DNA from: Haloarcula rara
Lineage (GTDB): Archaea > Halobacteriota > Halobacteria > Halobacteriales > Haloarculaceae
DNA length: 64,000 nt
Assembly: GCF_029338235.1 (NCBI RefSeq)
Contig: NZ_CP119786.1
Location: forward strand, 62,001 to 126,000
Direction: 5' to 3'
The notes under the pieces are model-generated. The model saw only the letters and a program-made list of their open reading frames with translations, was not told the DNA's origin and ran no database searches. Within the stretch, counting starts at the first letter, position 1; every line of letters begins with the position of its first letter. Positions 1 through 8,513 of the stretch are shown here, piece by piece. The position numbers were made by a program, and so were the translations under genes.

Positions 1-116
1 GACGCGGAATGACCGTCCGCTATCCGTCTGCTACTAGCGGCTGGATACGACTCCCGGCCACCCTGTACAGGGGGAGAACGCTTTGGCTGTGTTGCATCGA
101 GGGGCAGTCCCACACG

Positions 117-314
117 CTACGTCCATCCACTGGGGGCGACACCGAGTCTCACCACGATGGGGCGATACGCGAAGACGATGGCGAGAACAATCGCTAATTC
201 GGCCCAGAATCCGACGTCGCCCACAGCTGCTTGAACGACCGTCAGGACCAGAACGACCAGAATCATCAGCGCGATGTAGTGTGGTGCGAGTTCTTTCAGT
301 GCGTCGACATTCAT
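117..314 (-). CDS. small two-helix membrane protein
   Basis: A 65-residue protein with two hydrophobic segments, at about residues 13-33 and 36-52, separated by a short Gly/Phe-containing turn. The start ATG lies at the high-coordinate end and no upstream in-frame alternative is attractive. It matches the general form of small haloarchaeal membrane proteins of unknown function. It stands alone on this strand, so there is no operon context. I do not recognise a family and assign no function. Confidence 0.55.
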   Translation of the reverse strand: MNVDALKELAPHYIALMILVVLVLTVVQAAVGDVGFWAELAIVLAIVFAYRPIVVRLGVAPSGWT

Positions 315-463
315 ACACTCTCTACGGGGCGACTCCTCTCAAATCTTGCCTCTATGATGGGGTATCGGCTGTCTGCATGGCGCTCGCTTCCCGACCCGGC
401 GTTGCGGCTGTCCGAAAGTGTCGTCAGTAAGAGATTTGACGTGGCGCGACGCTACGGCCGGAC

Positions 464-793
464 GTGACCGGAGAAATCGACGACACGGCCCGAGCCCTGT
501 CCAGCGTGCAGTCGAACGGGGACCTCGACACCGTTGAGATTGTCGAAGTCACCGAAGAGAGTCACGAGGTCTGTTTCCACCTCCAGTTGCCGGCCAGCCC
601 AAACTTCGAACAGCGGTTCAAACGCCCGCCGGTCTGGGGAGCCAACTGCGAGCTGAAACGACTTCTGGACGCGTACGGCCTTTCGCCGGACGAAATCGAG
701 GATATAGTCGGTGAACAGGTCCCAGTCACCCGTGAGGTGGTCGACGGGACGTTACACTTCGAGATCGACTTAGAGGCACTCTCACCGGACTAA
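464..793 (+). CDS. conserved haloarchaeal protein of unknown function
   Basis: A 109-residue acidic, soluble protein with a GTG start. It has no signal peptide or membrane segment. The middle carries an FEQRFKRPPVWG stretch, and the C-terminal half alternates charged and hydrophobic residues as expected of a small alpha/beta fold. Codon use is typically haloarchaeal. No neighbour shares its strand closely. I do not recognise the family and give no function. Confidence 0.6.
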   Translation: MTGEIDDTARALSSVQSNGDLDTVEIVEVTEESHEVCFHLQLPASPNFEQRFKRPPVWGANCELKRLLDAYGLSPDEIEDIVGEQVPVTREVVDGTLHFEIDLEALSPD

Positions 794-1030
794 CCCACCC
801 AGTGAGACACCACACCGGGAGACAGCTAGCGCATCTATCGGCTGCCCAGTGTGCAAACGCGTCGGCAACCTGCGGTCTGCGAGGCTCATTTTTACGCTCG
901 CCACTGGGTGTTTATATCGTGTCTCGAACGTGGGGCAGCCGGCCGGGATGAAGCGCCCAGGAGGGTGCCACGTGACCGCGCGCGGGGCCGACCGGGGCGC
1001 TGCCGTGGCTCTCGGGCGGTCCATCATCTC

Positions 1031-1618
1031 TCACTCGTCAAAACACTCCAGTACGTGCCCACTGTCGAGCGGGTTCGGTTGCAGGACCGACTCGTCCCGC
1101 AACCGGCCCCGACGCTCCGCCCGCACGATGAGTGTGTTGTCGACGTAGTACGACGCATAGATGGTCGATGAGTCGGCGACGACCGAATCGGTTTCGAATC
1201 CGTAGCTGTATCGAAGTCTGCCGATGACCGACGCCGGCGGTGACTCGAAATACGTGGGCTCACCGACGCCGAAGTAGATATCGGTCAGTTCGCTCCCATG
1301 CTCTTCGAGCAGCCAGTTGGTCCGATATGCGCTCTCATACGCGGCGATATAGTCAGCCATGGCGCCCGTCTCGCTGACTGCTGGTCTGGTATCTGGGTAC
1401 GCCACCGGGTCGACCGCTCCGCTCTCGCTATCCGGATTCGGGCGGGTTGGGTCGACACAGGACGGGCGTTCGCGTTCCGGCGTTCCCGGGGTAGCCGTGG
1501 ATGTCTCGCTTTGGGTCGGTCGAGCGGTCTGCGCTGGTGTCGTGGTCGTTTGCATCGAGGAACACCCAGCGAGGCCGCCGAGGATAGCAGTCGTCGCGAG
1601 GAACGAACGCCGGTCCAT
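1031..1618 (-). CDS. Tat-exported lipoprotein, function unknown
   Basis: A 195-residue protein beginning MDRRSFLATTAILGG, with a twin-arginine motif and a lipobox (LAGC, Cys about residue 19). This indicates Tat export and lipid anchoring at the outer face of the membrane. A Thr/Ser/Pro-rich linker (about 20-60) follows, then a compact acidic domain with several Tyr and Trp residues. That architecture is common for haloarchaeal surface lipoproteins. The downstream domain is not one I recognise, and there is no operon partner. Confidence 0.6.
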   Translation of the reverse strand: MDRRSFLATTAILGGLAGCSSMQTTTTPAQTARPTQSETSTATPGTPERERPSCVDPTRPNPDSESGAVDPVAYPDTRPAVSETGAMADYIAAYESAYRTNWLLEEHGSELTDIYFGVGEPTYFESPPASVIGRLRYSYGFETDSVVADSSTIYASYYVDNTLIVRAERRGRLRDESVLQPNPLDSGHVLECFDE

Positions 1619-1945
1619 GCGGGTCGTTTACTCCTGATTACAAGTTCTTTGTGGGGACAGGTTGGTGGTAGTGAATCTGCATCCGGTGATTTCGGCATAC
1701 TGGGCGTTACAGTTGATTATTTTATAGGTCTGTTGCTCTTTGTGACCACTGGAGTCACCACAACCAACAAGGAAGTATGCCTGCTGCGCATCAATTATTA
1801 TAAATTGTATATCGCTATACAAAATCTATCTATGTCGATACGACGACTACGCCGGCTCAGGATTGTCCTCGATATTTCCTGACGCCAGAAGCGGACGTCC
1901 GACGGTGAAACGGTCATTTCAGGGCGGTAACCCTCGCATGGGTGC
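1619..1945. other. AT-rich intergenic region with a dyad
   Basis: No gene is visible in these 327 bases. It holds the upstream region of the lipoprotein gene and the 3' flank of the UspA gene. A dyad with 7-base arms TTGTATA/TATACAA and a 4-base centre lies at 1805-1822. It could be a regulator site, but no well-supported start lies close to it, so its role is open. Confidence 0.4.
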
Positions 1946-2377
1946 TCACTCTCCAGAACTATTGACAACCAGGATGGGAACCTGATCGGCCCGTAGAAGC
2001 GCCTCAGTCGTGCTTCCGAGGAGAATCGTCTTGAAGGCCGATAGCCCTTTCGCACCCATGACGACGAGGTCGATGCCTCGCTCATCGCTGTATGCCAGAA
2101 GCTCTTCGTGTGGGACCCCTTCTCGAATCGATGTGACAACGGATATATCGGGTTCTCCTTCCGACGCGATGGTCGTCAGAGCTGCCTCGCCATCGGAGCG
2201 AAGATTCTGCCGTACGGTGTCGGGATCGACAATCGCGTTATCGTACCCTGTTCTGGTTTCGATAACGTAGACCGCATGGAGTTCTGCTCCGGACTGCCGA
2301 GCCAGGTCGAGCGCCTGGCCTGTCGCGCGCTGGGCATTGTCACTTCCGTCCGTTGCGACGAGAATCCGGTCGTACAT
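1946..2377 (-). CDS. UspA-family universal stress protein
   Basis: A 143-residue single-domain Usp protein beginning MYDRILVATDGSD. The C-terminal nucleotide-binding signature is complete: VVMGAKG followed after about nine residues by GSTTEALLR. This form belongs to the ATP-binding branch of the family. The ATG at 2377 is preferred over a GTG one codon upstream because haloarchaeal Usp proteins usually begin MYDRIL. It sits beside an ArsR gene on the same strand but is separated by about 60 bases. Role: cytosolic stress protein, exact function unknown. Confidence 0.85.
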   Translation of the reverse strand: MYDRILVATDGSDNAQRATGQALDLARQSGAELHAVYVIETRTGYDNAIVDPDTVRQNLRSDGEAALTTIASEGEPDISVVTSIREGVPHEELLAYSDERGIDLVVMGAKGLSAFKTILLGSTTEALLRADQVPILVVNSSGE

Positions 2378-2438
2378 CACATCGGACTACGCGGGAGGGG
2401 GCAAAGAAACGGGGCTATACTTGCACTAGCATTGTCAG

Positions 2439-2828
2439 TCATTCCCGAGACCCGTCGAGTGCGACCAGCAACGCGGTCGCCCGAGCAGTCGTCCGATATT
2501 TTCGCCATTTCCCGTCCTTCCGTCGGCGCAGCAGTCCGGCGTCAGTGAGCTGAGAGAGCGCGTGACTAATGGCGCTGTCGCTGACGTCGAGCAGCGGTGA
2601 GAACTCACAGACACAGAGCTCCCCGTCGGCGACGTGCAGGATGCGGACAATCTTGTACCGCGTCTCGTTGGCCAGCGCGGACAACACGCCTACGTCCGCT
2701 TCGAGATCGGGACCGCCCGCAATCGCGTCCAACTCGTCGAGCTCATCGAGCCGTTGGGCAACCGCCTCGTCGCCACAGCCACCGCGTTCGTCGGAAAGAT
2801 ACCGCTGTAATCGCTCGGTCGATGACAT
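2439..2828 (-). CDS. ArsR/SmtB-family metalloregulatory repressor
   Basis: A 129-residue winged-helix protein. The helix-turn-helix runs from about residue 60 to 105, with the metal-sensing ELCVCEF sequence (Cys-x-Cys type) followed by a recognition helix DVSDSAISHALSQL. This placement of two Cys at the start of the DNA-binding helix is the classical As(III)/Sb(III)-sensing arrangement of ArsR. The internal ATG at 2828 is chosen because the 26 preceding residues lack family character and because AT-rich promoter-like DNA lies just upstream. It is transcribed away from the arsDA operon, which starts 700 bases later. Confidence 0.85.
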   Translation of the reverse strand: MSSTERLQRYLSDERGGCGDEAVAQRLDELDELDAIAGGPDLEADVGVLSALANETRYKIVRILHVADGELCVCEFSPLLDVSDSAISHALSQLTDAGLLRRRKDGKWRKYRTTARATALLVALDGSRE

Positions 2829-3077
2829 GCGGCTAGATTGAGGAGATAGTAAAGTAAGTGTTGTGTAGTGCACGCTGTGAATCGGTGAGGACAGGATACA
2901 AGACAATTTAGGGTATTCTCAGATATAATCCACGCATGGAGGTCCGTATTGTGGCTCACCAACGCCACACGAGACGGCCACCACACACGGAGTCAGCGTC
3001 TCACGGGCGGAGGTGTCGCTGCTGGTGGCCGCGTTCACGTGGGTCAGCTACGAGAACTCGAACCGGTTTCGGGTGCG

Positions 3078-3413
3078 ATGGACAGCCATAGCGACGCCCT
3101 CGATACCGAACAGGTCGGCGTTTCGAAGGTCAGCTGTGCCACCGGCTGGCCGAACAGCCTACACGACTACTGCTGGAACGACCACGAGGGAGTGTACATC
3201 CCCCTTGACGGGCACGGAACGGTCATCGCAGACGATGAAGCGGTGACAATGGTGGCCGGTGATACGAAGTGGATGCCACCGGATCCGACTCGGCAGCGAC
3301 GGAACGGTGAGACCGAAAGCACGTTTAGCCTCGTCAGTGCGCCCACGTCGCGCTGCCGGACGAGACCGCGTCCCGAAAATGAATCGTGGCCGACCGATCG
3401 CTTCGGAGGCTGA
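3078..3413 (+). pseudogene. degenerate cupin-like fragment
   Basis: The reading frame from 3078 encodes about 111 residues. Its middle resembles a cupin barrel half: HEGVYIPLDGHGTVIADDEA, then VAGDTKWMPP, then RNGETESTFSLVSAP. The usual first metal-binding HxH motif is not intact (HDYCWNDHEG), and the C-terminus dissolves into Arg/Pro-rich sequence. It therefore looks like a decayed or recombined cupin gene. A small functional protein cannot be excluded. It lies between the arsR gene and the arsDA operon. Confidence 0.4.
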
Positions 3414-3530
3414 CCGAAGGGTTGAAGTTTATCTGAAGAAATGTTCAAATGAATTCGGCAGTATAGTTCCGCCGAACGTGCGGAGAGTATGTCCGCATCC
3501 GCGGTTCGATTGAACGGAGATACGATTCCA
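3414..3530 (+). promoter_or_regulatory. promoter region of the arsDA operon
   Basis: The 117 bases before arsD contain a TATA-like box (AGTTTATCTGA near 3426), a small dyad TTCAAATGAA (3444-3453) and separated arms TTCGGC/GCCGAA (3454-3459 and 3471-3476). These are plausible operators for one of the two ArsR proteins. The assignment rests on position only. Confidence 0.4.
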
Positions 3531-3857
3531 ATGACTGAACTCACCCTGTACGAAGAAGCGATGTGTTGTTCCACCGGCGTCTGTGGACCGGACCCCGACG
3601 ACGAACTCGTCGAGGTCAGCGCCGCCCTCGACCAACTCGAAGACGAGTACGACGTCGAGGTGACGCGTGCGAATATGCAACACAACATCGAGCAGTTCCT
3701 CGAGACCCAGCGAATCGCTGCCCTGGTCGAGGAGCACGGGCCGTCGATTCTTCCGATTACCGTCGTCGACGACGAGATCGTCGCCAAAGAGGCGTATCTC
3801 TCGTACGACGAACTCGCATCGACTATCGAGAATTCCGCCGAGCCACAGGAAGCGTAG
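3531..3857 (+). CDS. arsD: ArsD-like arsenite metallochaperone
   Basis: A 108-residue protein with the ArsD signature near the N-terminus: MCCSTGVCGP holds the three As(III)-binding cysteines (two adjacent, one four residues on). The rest is the thioredoxin-like ArsD fold ending in a PITVVDDEIV strand. Bacterial ArsD hands arsenite to ArsA. The ATG at 3531 is preferred over an upstream one at 3489, because it places the Cys motif at residue 12 as in the family. Its stop abuts the arsA start, so the two are co-transcribed. Confidence 0.9.
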   Translation: MTELTLYEEAMCCSTGVCGPDPDDELVEVSAALDQLEDEYDVEVTRANMQHNIEQFLETQRIAALVEEHGPSILPITVVDDEIVAKEAYLSYDELASTIENSAEPQEA

Positions 3858-5783
3858 ATGGCCACAACACAAACACCAGCCAGAGAAATTGTCGAACCGA
3901 CTAGCGAAGATACGGAGTTCGTCTTCTTCAGCGGGAAGGGCGGCGTCGGCAAGAGCACTGTCAGCTGTGCCACGGCAACGTGGCTCGCAGACAACGACTA
4001 CGAGACGCTGCTGGTGACGACCGACCCGGCACCCAACCTCTCGGACATCTTCGAGCAGGATATCGGCCACGAGGTGACCGAAATCGAGGATATCGACAAC
4101 CTCTCGGCCATCGAAATCGACCCCGACGTCGCAGCCGAGCAGTACCGCCAGGAGACCATCGAACCGATGCGGGCGCTGCTCGACGACGAGGAACTCGAAA
4201 CCGTCGAGGAGCAGCTCAACAGCCCATGTGTCGAGGAGATAGCCGCCTTTGACAACTTCGTCGACTTCATGGATAGTCCTGAATACGACGTGGTCGTCTT
4301 CGATACCGCGCCGACCGGTCACACCATCCGCCTGATGGAACTGCCTTCGGACTGGAACGCCGAACTGGAGAAGGGCGGCTCGACCTGTATCGGGCCCGCC
4401 GCTTCGATGGAGGACAAGAAGGCTCAGTACGAGCGAGCCATCGACACATTACAGGACGACGAGCAGACGGCCTTCGCCTTTGTCGGCAAGCCAGAGGAGT
4501 CCTCGCTCGAAGAGATCGAACGCAGCGCCTCGGACCTGGGCGAACTCGGCATCGAGTCACAGCTACTCGTCGTCAACGGCTACCTCCCCGAATCGGTCTG
4601 TGAAGACCCATTCTTCGAGGGGAAACGCGCAGACGAACAGGCGGTCATCGAGCGAGCGCGAACTGAGTTCGATGCCGACGCCACGGCGACCTATCCCCTC
4701 CAGCCCGGCGAGATTGCGGGTCTGGACCTGCTCTCAGATGTCGGCGGCGTCATCTACGACGGCGAGGAGGCCACCGTCGAAGTCGGCTCGGCCACCGACG
4801 TCGAGACGGACCAGTCGGTCGACGTCGACGCGCTGGCCAACCCCGACTCGGTCGCCGAGCAGCTGACGCCCGGCGAGGAGACCCGCTATCTGTTCTTCAC
4901 CGGGAAAGGCGGTGTCGGCAAGAGCACCGTCGCAGCGACATCGGCGACGAAACTCGCCGAAGCCGGCTACGAGACGCTCGTCGTCACGACCGACCCGGCG
5001 GCACACCTCGAAGACATCTTCGGCGAGCCGGTCGGTCACGACCCCACGTCGGTGAGCCAGGCGAACCTCGACGCGGCCCGAATCGACCAGGAACAGGCCC
5101 TCGAAGAGTACCGCGAACAGGTCCTGAGTCACGTCCAGGAGATGTACGCGGACAAGGAGGACACCGAAATCGACGTCGAGGCCGCTATCGCCAACGTCGA
5201 AGAGGAGCTGGAGTCACCGTGTGCCGAGGAGATGGCCGCACTGGAGAAGTTCGTCAGCTACTTCGAGAAGGACGGCTACGACATCGTCGTCTTCGACACT
5301 GCTCCGACGGGGCACACGCTCCGGCTGCTCGAACTTCCGTCCGACTGGAAGGGGTTCATGGACCTCGGGTCGCTGACGAAGGGGGCCGCACCGGCGAAGG
5401 GCGACCAGTACGACGAGGTCATCGAGACGATGCAGGACCCCGAGCGCAGTTCCTTCGCGTTCGTCATGTATCCGGAGTTTACACCGATGATGGAGGCCTA
5501 TCGGGCGGCCGAGGACCTCAGAGACCAAGTCGGTATCGAGACGGCCTTCGTCGTCGCGAACTACCTGCTACCCGAGGCGTACGGCGACAACGCCTTCTTC
5601 GCGAATCGGCGGGCGCAACAGGAGAAGTATCTCGGCGAAATCAAGGACCGCTTCGAGACACCGATGATGCTCGCGCCGCTGCGACGGGACGAGCCGGTCG
5701 GACTGGACGAACTGCGTGCCTTCGGTGACGAGATTACCGGGCTCTCAGACCTTGAGCGGAAGCAGGGGGTGGCCCTCTCATGA
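3858..5783 (+). CDS. arsA: ArsA arsenite pump-driving ATPase (two-domain)
   Basis: A 641-residue tandem ATPase. The first P-loop GKGGVGKST lies at about residues 26-34 and the second at about 349-357. Each half carries the DTAPTGHT signal-transduction motif and an SPC cysteine (about residue 124 in the first half) of the type that binds As(III). This matches duplicated ArsA rather than the single-domain Get3. It starts immediately after arsD and overlaps the next gene by 4 bases. No ArsB gene is adjacent, so the partner efflux pump may be the ACR3-like gene at the window's right end or elsewhere. Confidence 0.93.
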   Translation: MATTQTPAREIVEPTSEDTEFVFFSGKGGVGKSTVSCATATWLADNDYETLLVTTDPAPNLSDIFEQDIGHEVTEIEDIDNLSAIEIDPDVAAEQYRQETIEPMRALLDDEELETVEEQLNSPCVEEIAAFDNFVDFMDSPEYDVVVFDTAPTGHTIRLMELPSDWNAELEKGGSTCIGPAASMEDKKAQYERAIDTLQDDEQTAFAFVGKPEESSLEEIERSASDLGELGIESQLLVVNGYLPESVCEDPFFEGKRADEQAVIERARTEFDADATATYPLQPGEIAGLDLLSDVGGVIYDGEEATVEVGSATDVETDQSVDVDALANPDSVAEQLTPGEETRYLFFTGKGGVGKSTVAATSATKLAEAGYETLVVTTDPAAHLEDIFGEPVGHDPTSVSQANLDAARIDQEQALEEYREQVLSHVQEMYADKEDTEIDVEAAIANVEEELESPCAEEMAALEKFVSYFEKDGYDIVVFDTAPTGHTLRLLELPSDWKGFMDLGSLTKGAAPAKGDQYDEVIETMQDPERSSFAFVMYPEFTPMMEAYRAAEDLRDQVGIETAFVVANYLLPEAYGDNAFFANRRAQQEKYLGEIKDRFETPMMLAPLRRDEPVGLDELRAFGDEITGLSDLERKQGVALS

Positions 5784-6148
5784 GCGAGGTTCAGTCCGGC
5801 GAGGAAGCTGTCGAGGAGCAACTCCGGACGTTCATGAAGACGCTCACCGATTCTGAGACATATCAGGAGTTCGTCGAAGCCAGTGAGGCGCTCGAAGAAG
5901 ACTCGGAAGCGTCGGCGCTCCTCCGGGAGTTCCAGCAGAAGCAACAACAGATGCAGCGAGGTGGGTTCGACCAGTCGCTCATGAGCGAACTCCAAGATCT
6001 CAAGGCGGAAATGGACGAAAATGACACCCTGGAGCGTCATCGTGAGGCACAGGAAGCGCTCATCGAACTCTTGCAGGAGACAAACGACGTGATAAGCGAG
6101 CAGCTCGGTCGGGAGTTCGCCCAGTCAACCGGAGGTGGGTGCTGTTGA
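5780..6148 (+). CDS. YlbF-like helical protein with C-terminal Gly-Cys tail
   Basis: A 122-residue, mostly helical acidic protein. It has the heptad-rich pattern of the YlbF/YmcA (DUF964) family: paired helices around residues 20-60 and 75-105, Gln-rich between. The last residues are STGGGCC, an unusual exposed two-cysteine tail. It overlaps arsA by ATGA and the next gene by a few bases, so all four ars genes form one translationally coupled unit. The tail suggests thiol chemistry or As(III)/metal binding, but this is inference. In bacteria YlbF-type proteins act in RNA-processing complexes. Confidence 0.7.
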   Translation: MSEVQSGEEAVEEQLRTFMKTLTDSETYQEFVEASEALEEDSEASALLREFQQKQQQMQRGGFDQSLMSELQDLKAEMDENDTLERHREAQEALIELLQETNDVISEQLGREFAQSTGGGCC

Positions 6149-6327
6149 GCACCGCTGACGAAGACGTGCTGGCGGCCGCCGAAGCGCTCGGCGAGGAACT
6201 GGCGGCGATGCAGTCCGAGACGACTGAATTCGAGTTCGAGACAGTCCTGATGCAGTGTAACGAAGCCATCAGCGAGGAGACAGGGGTGCAGTACGGTGAT
6301 GCCTGCGGTGCCGGTGGGAGCTGTTGA
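6145..6327 (+). CDS. short YlbF-like partner with C-terminal Cys tail
   Basis: About 60 residues, starting at TTG 6145 (overlapping the previous stop) or GTG 6139. One long helix (about 5-25) is followed by a short second helix. It has Cys in MQCNE and two more near the end (DACGAGGSC). The tail resembles that of the preceding gene, so the two may be unequal paralogues or two halves of a complex. No signal peptide is present. It ends the arsDA operon. Confidence 0.6.
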   Translation: MSTADEDVLAAAEALGEELAAMQSETTEFEFETVLMQCNEAISEETGVQYGDACGAGGSC

Positions 6328-6712
6328 GTAGACCACGGTACCACAGATAGAGCGAACTTGCAGGAAGGTTCGTGAATCGGTGCATTCGACTTTTCCCTGA
6401 CGGTGTTGGAGCGAATAATCGAATTGGATTTTATCGAATTGAAGCTGCCCGATTATTCGCGAGTGAATATGGTGGTGTGATTTTAATCTACTGAATTAGC
6501 CGATTTATAGCCACTAATAGGAACTTATGTGGACACTATACTCGGGCCAGAGTAGTAAAGTAGCCAAAGCAAATCGAATTCTACCGAAACGTTTTAGTCT
6601 TAATTCGGCTTTTCTCGATATGTATGTCAGCCCGAATTGTTGCGACGAACCGTAATACATCGTCTCGGACGACCCAGCCGCCGACGGACCCCTGGGAACC
6701 GGGAGGAGACCT
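6328..6712. other. AT-rich intergenic region with nested repeats
   Basis: No gene is visible. The region separates the arsDA operon from the redoxin/permease pair. It holds an 11-base inverted repeat GCGAATAATCG/CGATTATTCGC (6411-6421 and 6450-6460) enclosing a 9-base direct repeat ATCGAATTG (6418-6426 and 6433-6441). This could terminate the upstream operon or be an operator for the downstream one. A TTTTAGTC stretch near 6593 is a possible TATA element. Confidence 0.45.
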
Positions 6713-6955
6713 ATGAACATCACGATCTACGGGCCGGAGGGGTGCAGTAACTGCTCGCAACTCAAAGAGAAAACCCAGGCTGTCGTCGAGGAACACGGGT
6801 TCGAGGCAGAGGTCACAAAAGACGGCGACGCGGCCAAACTCGCCGCCAAGGGAATCATGTCCACACCGGGATTCGAGATTGACGACGAGATAGTGTTCAG
6901 CGGGTCGAACCCGTCCAAGGAGGAACTGGTCGAAATCATCGACGACTGGGCATAG
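6713..6955 (+). CDS. thioredoxin-fold small redox protein
   Basis: An 80-residue protein with a single thioredoxin fold and the active site CSNC at about residues 12-15, followed by a cis-Pro loop (STPGF). This is the redox-active disulfide protein 2 type often encoded beside permeases of the ArsP/DUF318 kind. Its stop codon is directly followed by the permease start, so the two are co-transcribed. Likely role: reduction or thiol transfer serving the permease or its substrate. This is inferred from context. Confidence 0.85.
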   Translation: MNITIYGPEGCSNCSQLKEKTQAVVEEHGFEAEVTKDGDAAKLAAKGIMSTPGFEIDDEIVFSGSNPSKEELVEIIDDWA

Positions 6956-7885
6956 ATGGTCTTCGACCAGTTCGCGACGGCCGTCGTCGATTTCCTCGGC
7001 CTCGAGGGGGCGCTCAGAGCGGCAGTGCACTTCTGGGTGTACGACACGCTCAAAATCACCGCAATGTTGCTGGCCGTCATCTTTGGCGTCGGCTACCTCC
7101 GAACGTACTTCCCGCCCGAGAAGATCAGAGCCTATCTCGAGGGCAAGCGTGCCATCACCGGCTACGCGATAGCGGCCGGTCTCGGTATCGTGTCGCCCTT
7201 TTGCTCGTGTTCAACGATTCCGATATTCCTCGGGATGGTTGGTGCCGGTATCCCTTTCGGCATCACGATGACGTTCCTCGCGGTCTCGCCGATGATCAAC
7301 GAGGCGGCGCTTGTCGTCCTTCCCGGTGTTGTGGGTTTCAGACTCACCGCGCTGTACGCCGTCAGTGGCGTCACTATCGGGATGACGAGTGGCTACTTAC
7401 TCAACAAAGCCGGGATGGACCGGTACATCAAGGAGTTCGAATTCGGGGATACCGACGTCGATATCGATGAACCGACTCGGCGCGAACGGGCCCAGCAGGC
7501 CTACGCCGAGTCCAAAGAGTTGCTCCGGGAAATTATGCCGTATGTCGTCGTCGGTATCGGCCTCGGCGCTGTCATCCACGGTTACGTCCCGCAGGAACTC
7601 GTGACGTCGTATCTCTCCGGGCCGCTAGGGGTGCTCGGTGCTGTCGCTGTCGGCGTCCCAATTTACACGAACATTCTTGGCGTGATTCCCGTGGTCGAGT
7701 CGCTCATCGGCAAGGGCCTTCCCATCGGTACTGGATTAGCGTTCATGATGTCGGTCGCGGCTCTCTCCCTGCCGCAGTTCATGATTCTGTCGAAGGTGAT
7801 GCGAAAAGAGCTGATAGCGTCGTTCGCAGTCACGCTCGGCAGCGGGATACTCTTCATCGGACTGCTGTTCAACGCCGTCATCTAG
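6956..7885 (+). CDS. arsP: ArsP/DUF318-type permease
   Basis: A 309-residue polytopic protein with about eight membrane segments in two repeats joined by an acidic cytosolic loop (about residues 160-190). It contains the conserved motif SPFCSCSTIPIF near residue 80 and a matching GVPIYTNILGVIP in the second half, both hallmarks of the DUF318 permeases. The group includes ArsP, which exports organoarsenicals such as trivalent methylarsenite. Substrate cannot be told from the sequence. The redoxin upstream and the ArsR downstream support a thiophilic metalloid substrate. Confidence 0.85.
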   Translation: MVFDQFATAVVDFLGLEGALRAAVHFWVYDTLKITAMLLAVIFGVGYLRTYFPPEKIRAYLEGKRAITGYAIAAGLGIVSPFCSCSTIPIFLGMVGAGIPFGITMTFLAVSPMINEAALVVLPGVVGFRLTALYAVSGVTIGMTSGYLLNKAGMDRYIKEFEFGDTDVDIDEPTRRERAQQAYAESKELLREIMPYVVVGIGLGAVIHGYVPQELVTSYLSGPLGVLGAVAVGVPIYTNILGVIPVVESLIGKGLPIGTGLAFMMSVAALSLPQFMILSKVMRKELIASFAVTLGSGILFIGLLFNAVI

Positions 7886-7953
7886 ACCACAAGGTATAGG
7901 TTCGAAACCGAATAATTCCGATACGTCTGAGAGAGCGGCCGGATAGACGGTCA

Positions 7954-8394
7954 GTGACGGTACCGCTGCGACGTGACACGGCCTCTGCGACGTACTCGGA
8001 GTGTCCACCTGTGAAATCTACAGATTCAATCCCGACCTCGACGCGACAGACGCTCGAACGGCTCTACGAGAACCCGGAGACGAGAGTCACGTCACTGTTC
8101 GAGATGGACGTCGACGATGAGACGGTCGAGAACAGACTCACAGTGTTCAAAGCGCTCGCGAACGACCATCGGTTACGTATCCTCGAGGCGCTCCGGGACG
8201 GCGAAATGTGTACCTGCGAACTGCAGGTTGTCCTAGATGCCCCGCAGTCGACCGTTGCGAGCCATCTTCGCGAACTGACGGACGCAGGGCTCGTCAAAAA
8301 ACGACGAGAAGGGAAGTGGACGTTTTATCGAATCGGGGACACCGCAGTTATCCAGTTGCTGTCGCTTGCGACGGCCCTCACAGAGGATAGCTGA
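7954..8394 (+). CDS. ArsR-family transcriptional regulator
   Basis: A 146-residue winged-helix protein. The N-terminal 50 residues are a charged extension. The HTH runs from FKALANDHRLRILEAL through the sensor GEMCTCELQ (Cys-x-Cys) to the recognition helix APQSTVASHLRELTDAGLV. It lies 70 bases after the permease on the same strand and probably regulates this unit. The start is uncertain: GTG at 7954 gives the longest form, and GTG at 8011 would remove a low-complexity leader. It shares the metal-sensing layout of the gene at 2439 but is not a close duplicate. Confidence 0.85.
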   Translation: MTVPLRRDTASATYSECPPVKSTDSIPTSTRQTLERLYENPETRVTSLFEMDVDDETVENRLTVFKALANDHRLRILEALRDGEMCTCELQVVLDAPQSTVASHLRELTDAGLVKKRREGKWTFYRIGDTAVIQLLSLATALTEDS

Positions 8395-8513
8395 CGGTGC
8401 CGCGCCAACGGCCAGTAGCGGCGAGAACGCCCGTCGGGGACGGCCACGATTGGTAAGTTTATATAGTGTCTCGTCGACCAGCTCGGACAAACCGTTCAAT
8501 CCTGCGTCGTTCG

